A stretch of DNA of 64,000 nt from Candidatus Competibacteraceae bacterium (GTDB taxonomy: Bacteria; Pseudomonadota; Gammaproteobacteria; Competibacterales; Competibacteraceae). The position numbers were made by a program, and so were the translations under genes. Numbering within the stretch: position 1 is the stretch's first letter; the number at the start of each line of letters is the position of its first letter. The stretch is from assembly GCA_016699715.1 (NCBI GenBank), contig CP065007.1:1054001-1118000 (forward strand), written 5' to 3'. The notes under the pieces are model-generated. The model was not told where the DNA came from. It saw nothing but the letters and a program-made list of their open reading frames with translations, and did no database searches. Shown in pieces: positions 63,280-64,000 of the stretch.

Positions 63280-64000
63280 TGGCTACCGCCACGCAAAAAC
63301 ACCGGATGATCGCCGTCAACAGCGTCCTGGGCGAGGATGTGCTGTTGTTTGGACGCATGACCGTCACCGAGCAAATGGGCCGGCTGTTCGAGTGCGAGTT
63401 GGAACTGTTCAGCGAGAAAACCGACATCAAGCTGGCGGATGTGTTGGGCACCAACATGACGGTCCGCCTGGAACTGCCCTACAAACAGGGTACCCGCTAC
63501 TTCAATGGCCTGGTGACCCGTTTTAGTTATATCGGGACCCGGGGCCTGCGCTATGGGGCCTATCGCGCCACCCTCAACCCTTGGCCGTGGTTTCTGACCC
63601 GCACCGCCGACTGCCGGATTTTCCAGAACAAGAAAGTGCCCGACATCATCAAGGACGTGTTCCGGGAGCAGGGTTTCACCGATTTCAAGGACGCCCTGGG
63701 TGGCAGTTACCGCGAGTGGGAGTACTGCGTGCAGTATCGGGAGACCGATTTCAATTTCGTCTGCCGGCTGATGGAACAGGAGGGCATATACTGCTTTTTC
63801 AAGCACGAAAACGGCAAGCACATACTGGTGCTGGCCGACAACTACGGTTCCCACGAAAAGTTCCCGAAATACGAGACCGTGCCCTATTTTCCGCCGGATA
63901 CTCACGACCACCGCGAGCGGGATCACTTGTACGAATGGCATGTCGTCCAGAACGTGCAACCGGGCGTCTATGCCCTGAACGATTACGATTTTACCGCCCC
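63280..64000 (+). CDS. vgrG: Type VI secretion spike protein VgrG/TssI (3' end outside window)
   Basis: 240 residues from the ATG after GAGGGT to the edge. The N-terminal VgrG (gp27-like) pattern is clear: FGRMTVTEQMGRLFECELELFSEK, NGLVTRFSYIG, LNPWPWFLTRTADCRIFQNKKVPDII, and the YRETDFNFVCRLMEQEGIYCFFKHE motif. The gp5-like spike and any effector domain lie outside the window. Confidence 0.94.

Overview
The window is chromosomal DNA of a high-GC gammaproteobacterium. Supporting gene orders are gatC-gatA-gatB divergent from mreBCD-mrdA-rodA-mltB-rlpA-dac-ybeD-lipB-lipA, trpGDC, rsmI next to rnpB, and phoB-phoR-sixA-ppx. The proteins and lifestyle genes (phoBR with sixA/ppx, malyl-CoA lyase cluster) suggest a Competibacteraceae-like environmental lineage. 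That placement is an impression from the sequence, not the result of a search.

Layout. 1-6037: metH (cut by the left edge), yraN, a DUF5615/DUF433 toxin-antitoxin-like pair, rsmI, the RNase P RNA and a cupin gene. 6037-11800: a minus-strand integron gene cassette holding two overlapping unknown genes. It is pierced by three complete insertion sequences (IS66, IS630 and IS1 families), each with its own target duplication. Removing the three elements restores both reading frames and a cassette of about 1.22 kb ending in an attC site. 12158-18326 (minus): a divergent asparagine-synthetase-like protein with a zinc-ribbon membrane protein, then gatB, gatA and gatC. 18454-30971 (plus): cell-shape and peptidoglycan genes, lipoate genes and an MFS transporter. 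31080-34682: a remnant of a sensor gene followed by a large CHASE-PAS-GGDEF protein. 34727-37171 (minus): trpG-trpD-trpC.

37563-45060 is a plus-strand array of integron gene cassettes with no integrase in the window. Its genes are HAD / phosphoribosyltransferase / DprA-like, a uracil-DNA-glycosylase-like protein, DUF4160 + DUF2442, a cytosine methyltransferase with a SacI-like endonuclease, a VOC protein and a small membrane protein. The striking feature is that nearly every gene cassette is followed by a near-identical 151-152 bp ORF-less unit (six copies, counting the one at 6248-6398). Each unit is bounded by the integron core GTT and carries its own attC-like arms, so gene cassettes and mini-cassettes alternate. 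The two cassette regions lie 26 kb apart in opposite orientation, and both begin after a similar attI-like sequence. This is the strongest candidate in the window for an undescribed system.

45083-51105: a three-gene CoA-ester cluster (MaoC-like hydratase, malyl-CoA lyase, class III CoA transferase) that resembles the glyoxylate-assimilating part of the 3-hydroxypropionate bi-cycle, then an ABC ATPase, ApbE and a second CoA-ester lyase on the minus strand. 51377-57987: a universal stress protein, thioredoxin reductase, a 2-Cys peroxiredoxin, and phoB-phoR-sixA-ppx behind a recognisable Pho box. 58016-61499: a sterol-desaturase-family membrane protein, hemB, an unknown protein and aroE. 61600-64000: a fused TssB/TssC-like type VI sheath protein divergent from a VgrG gene that runs off the right edge.
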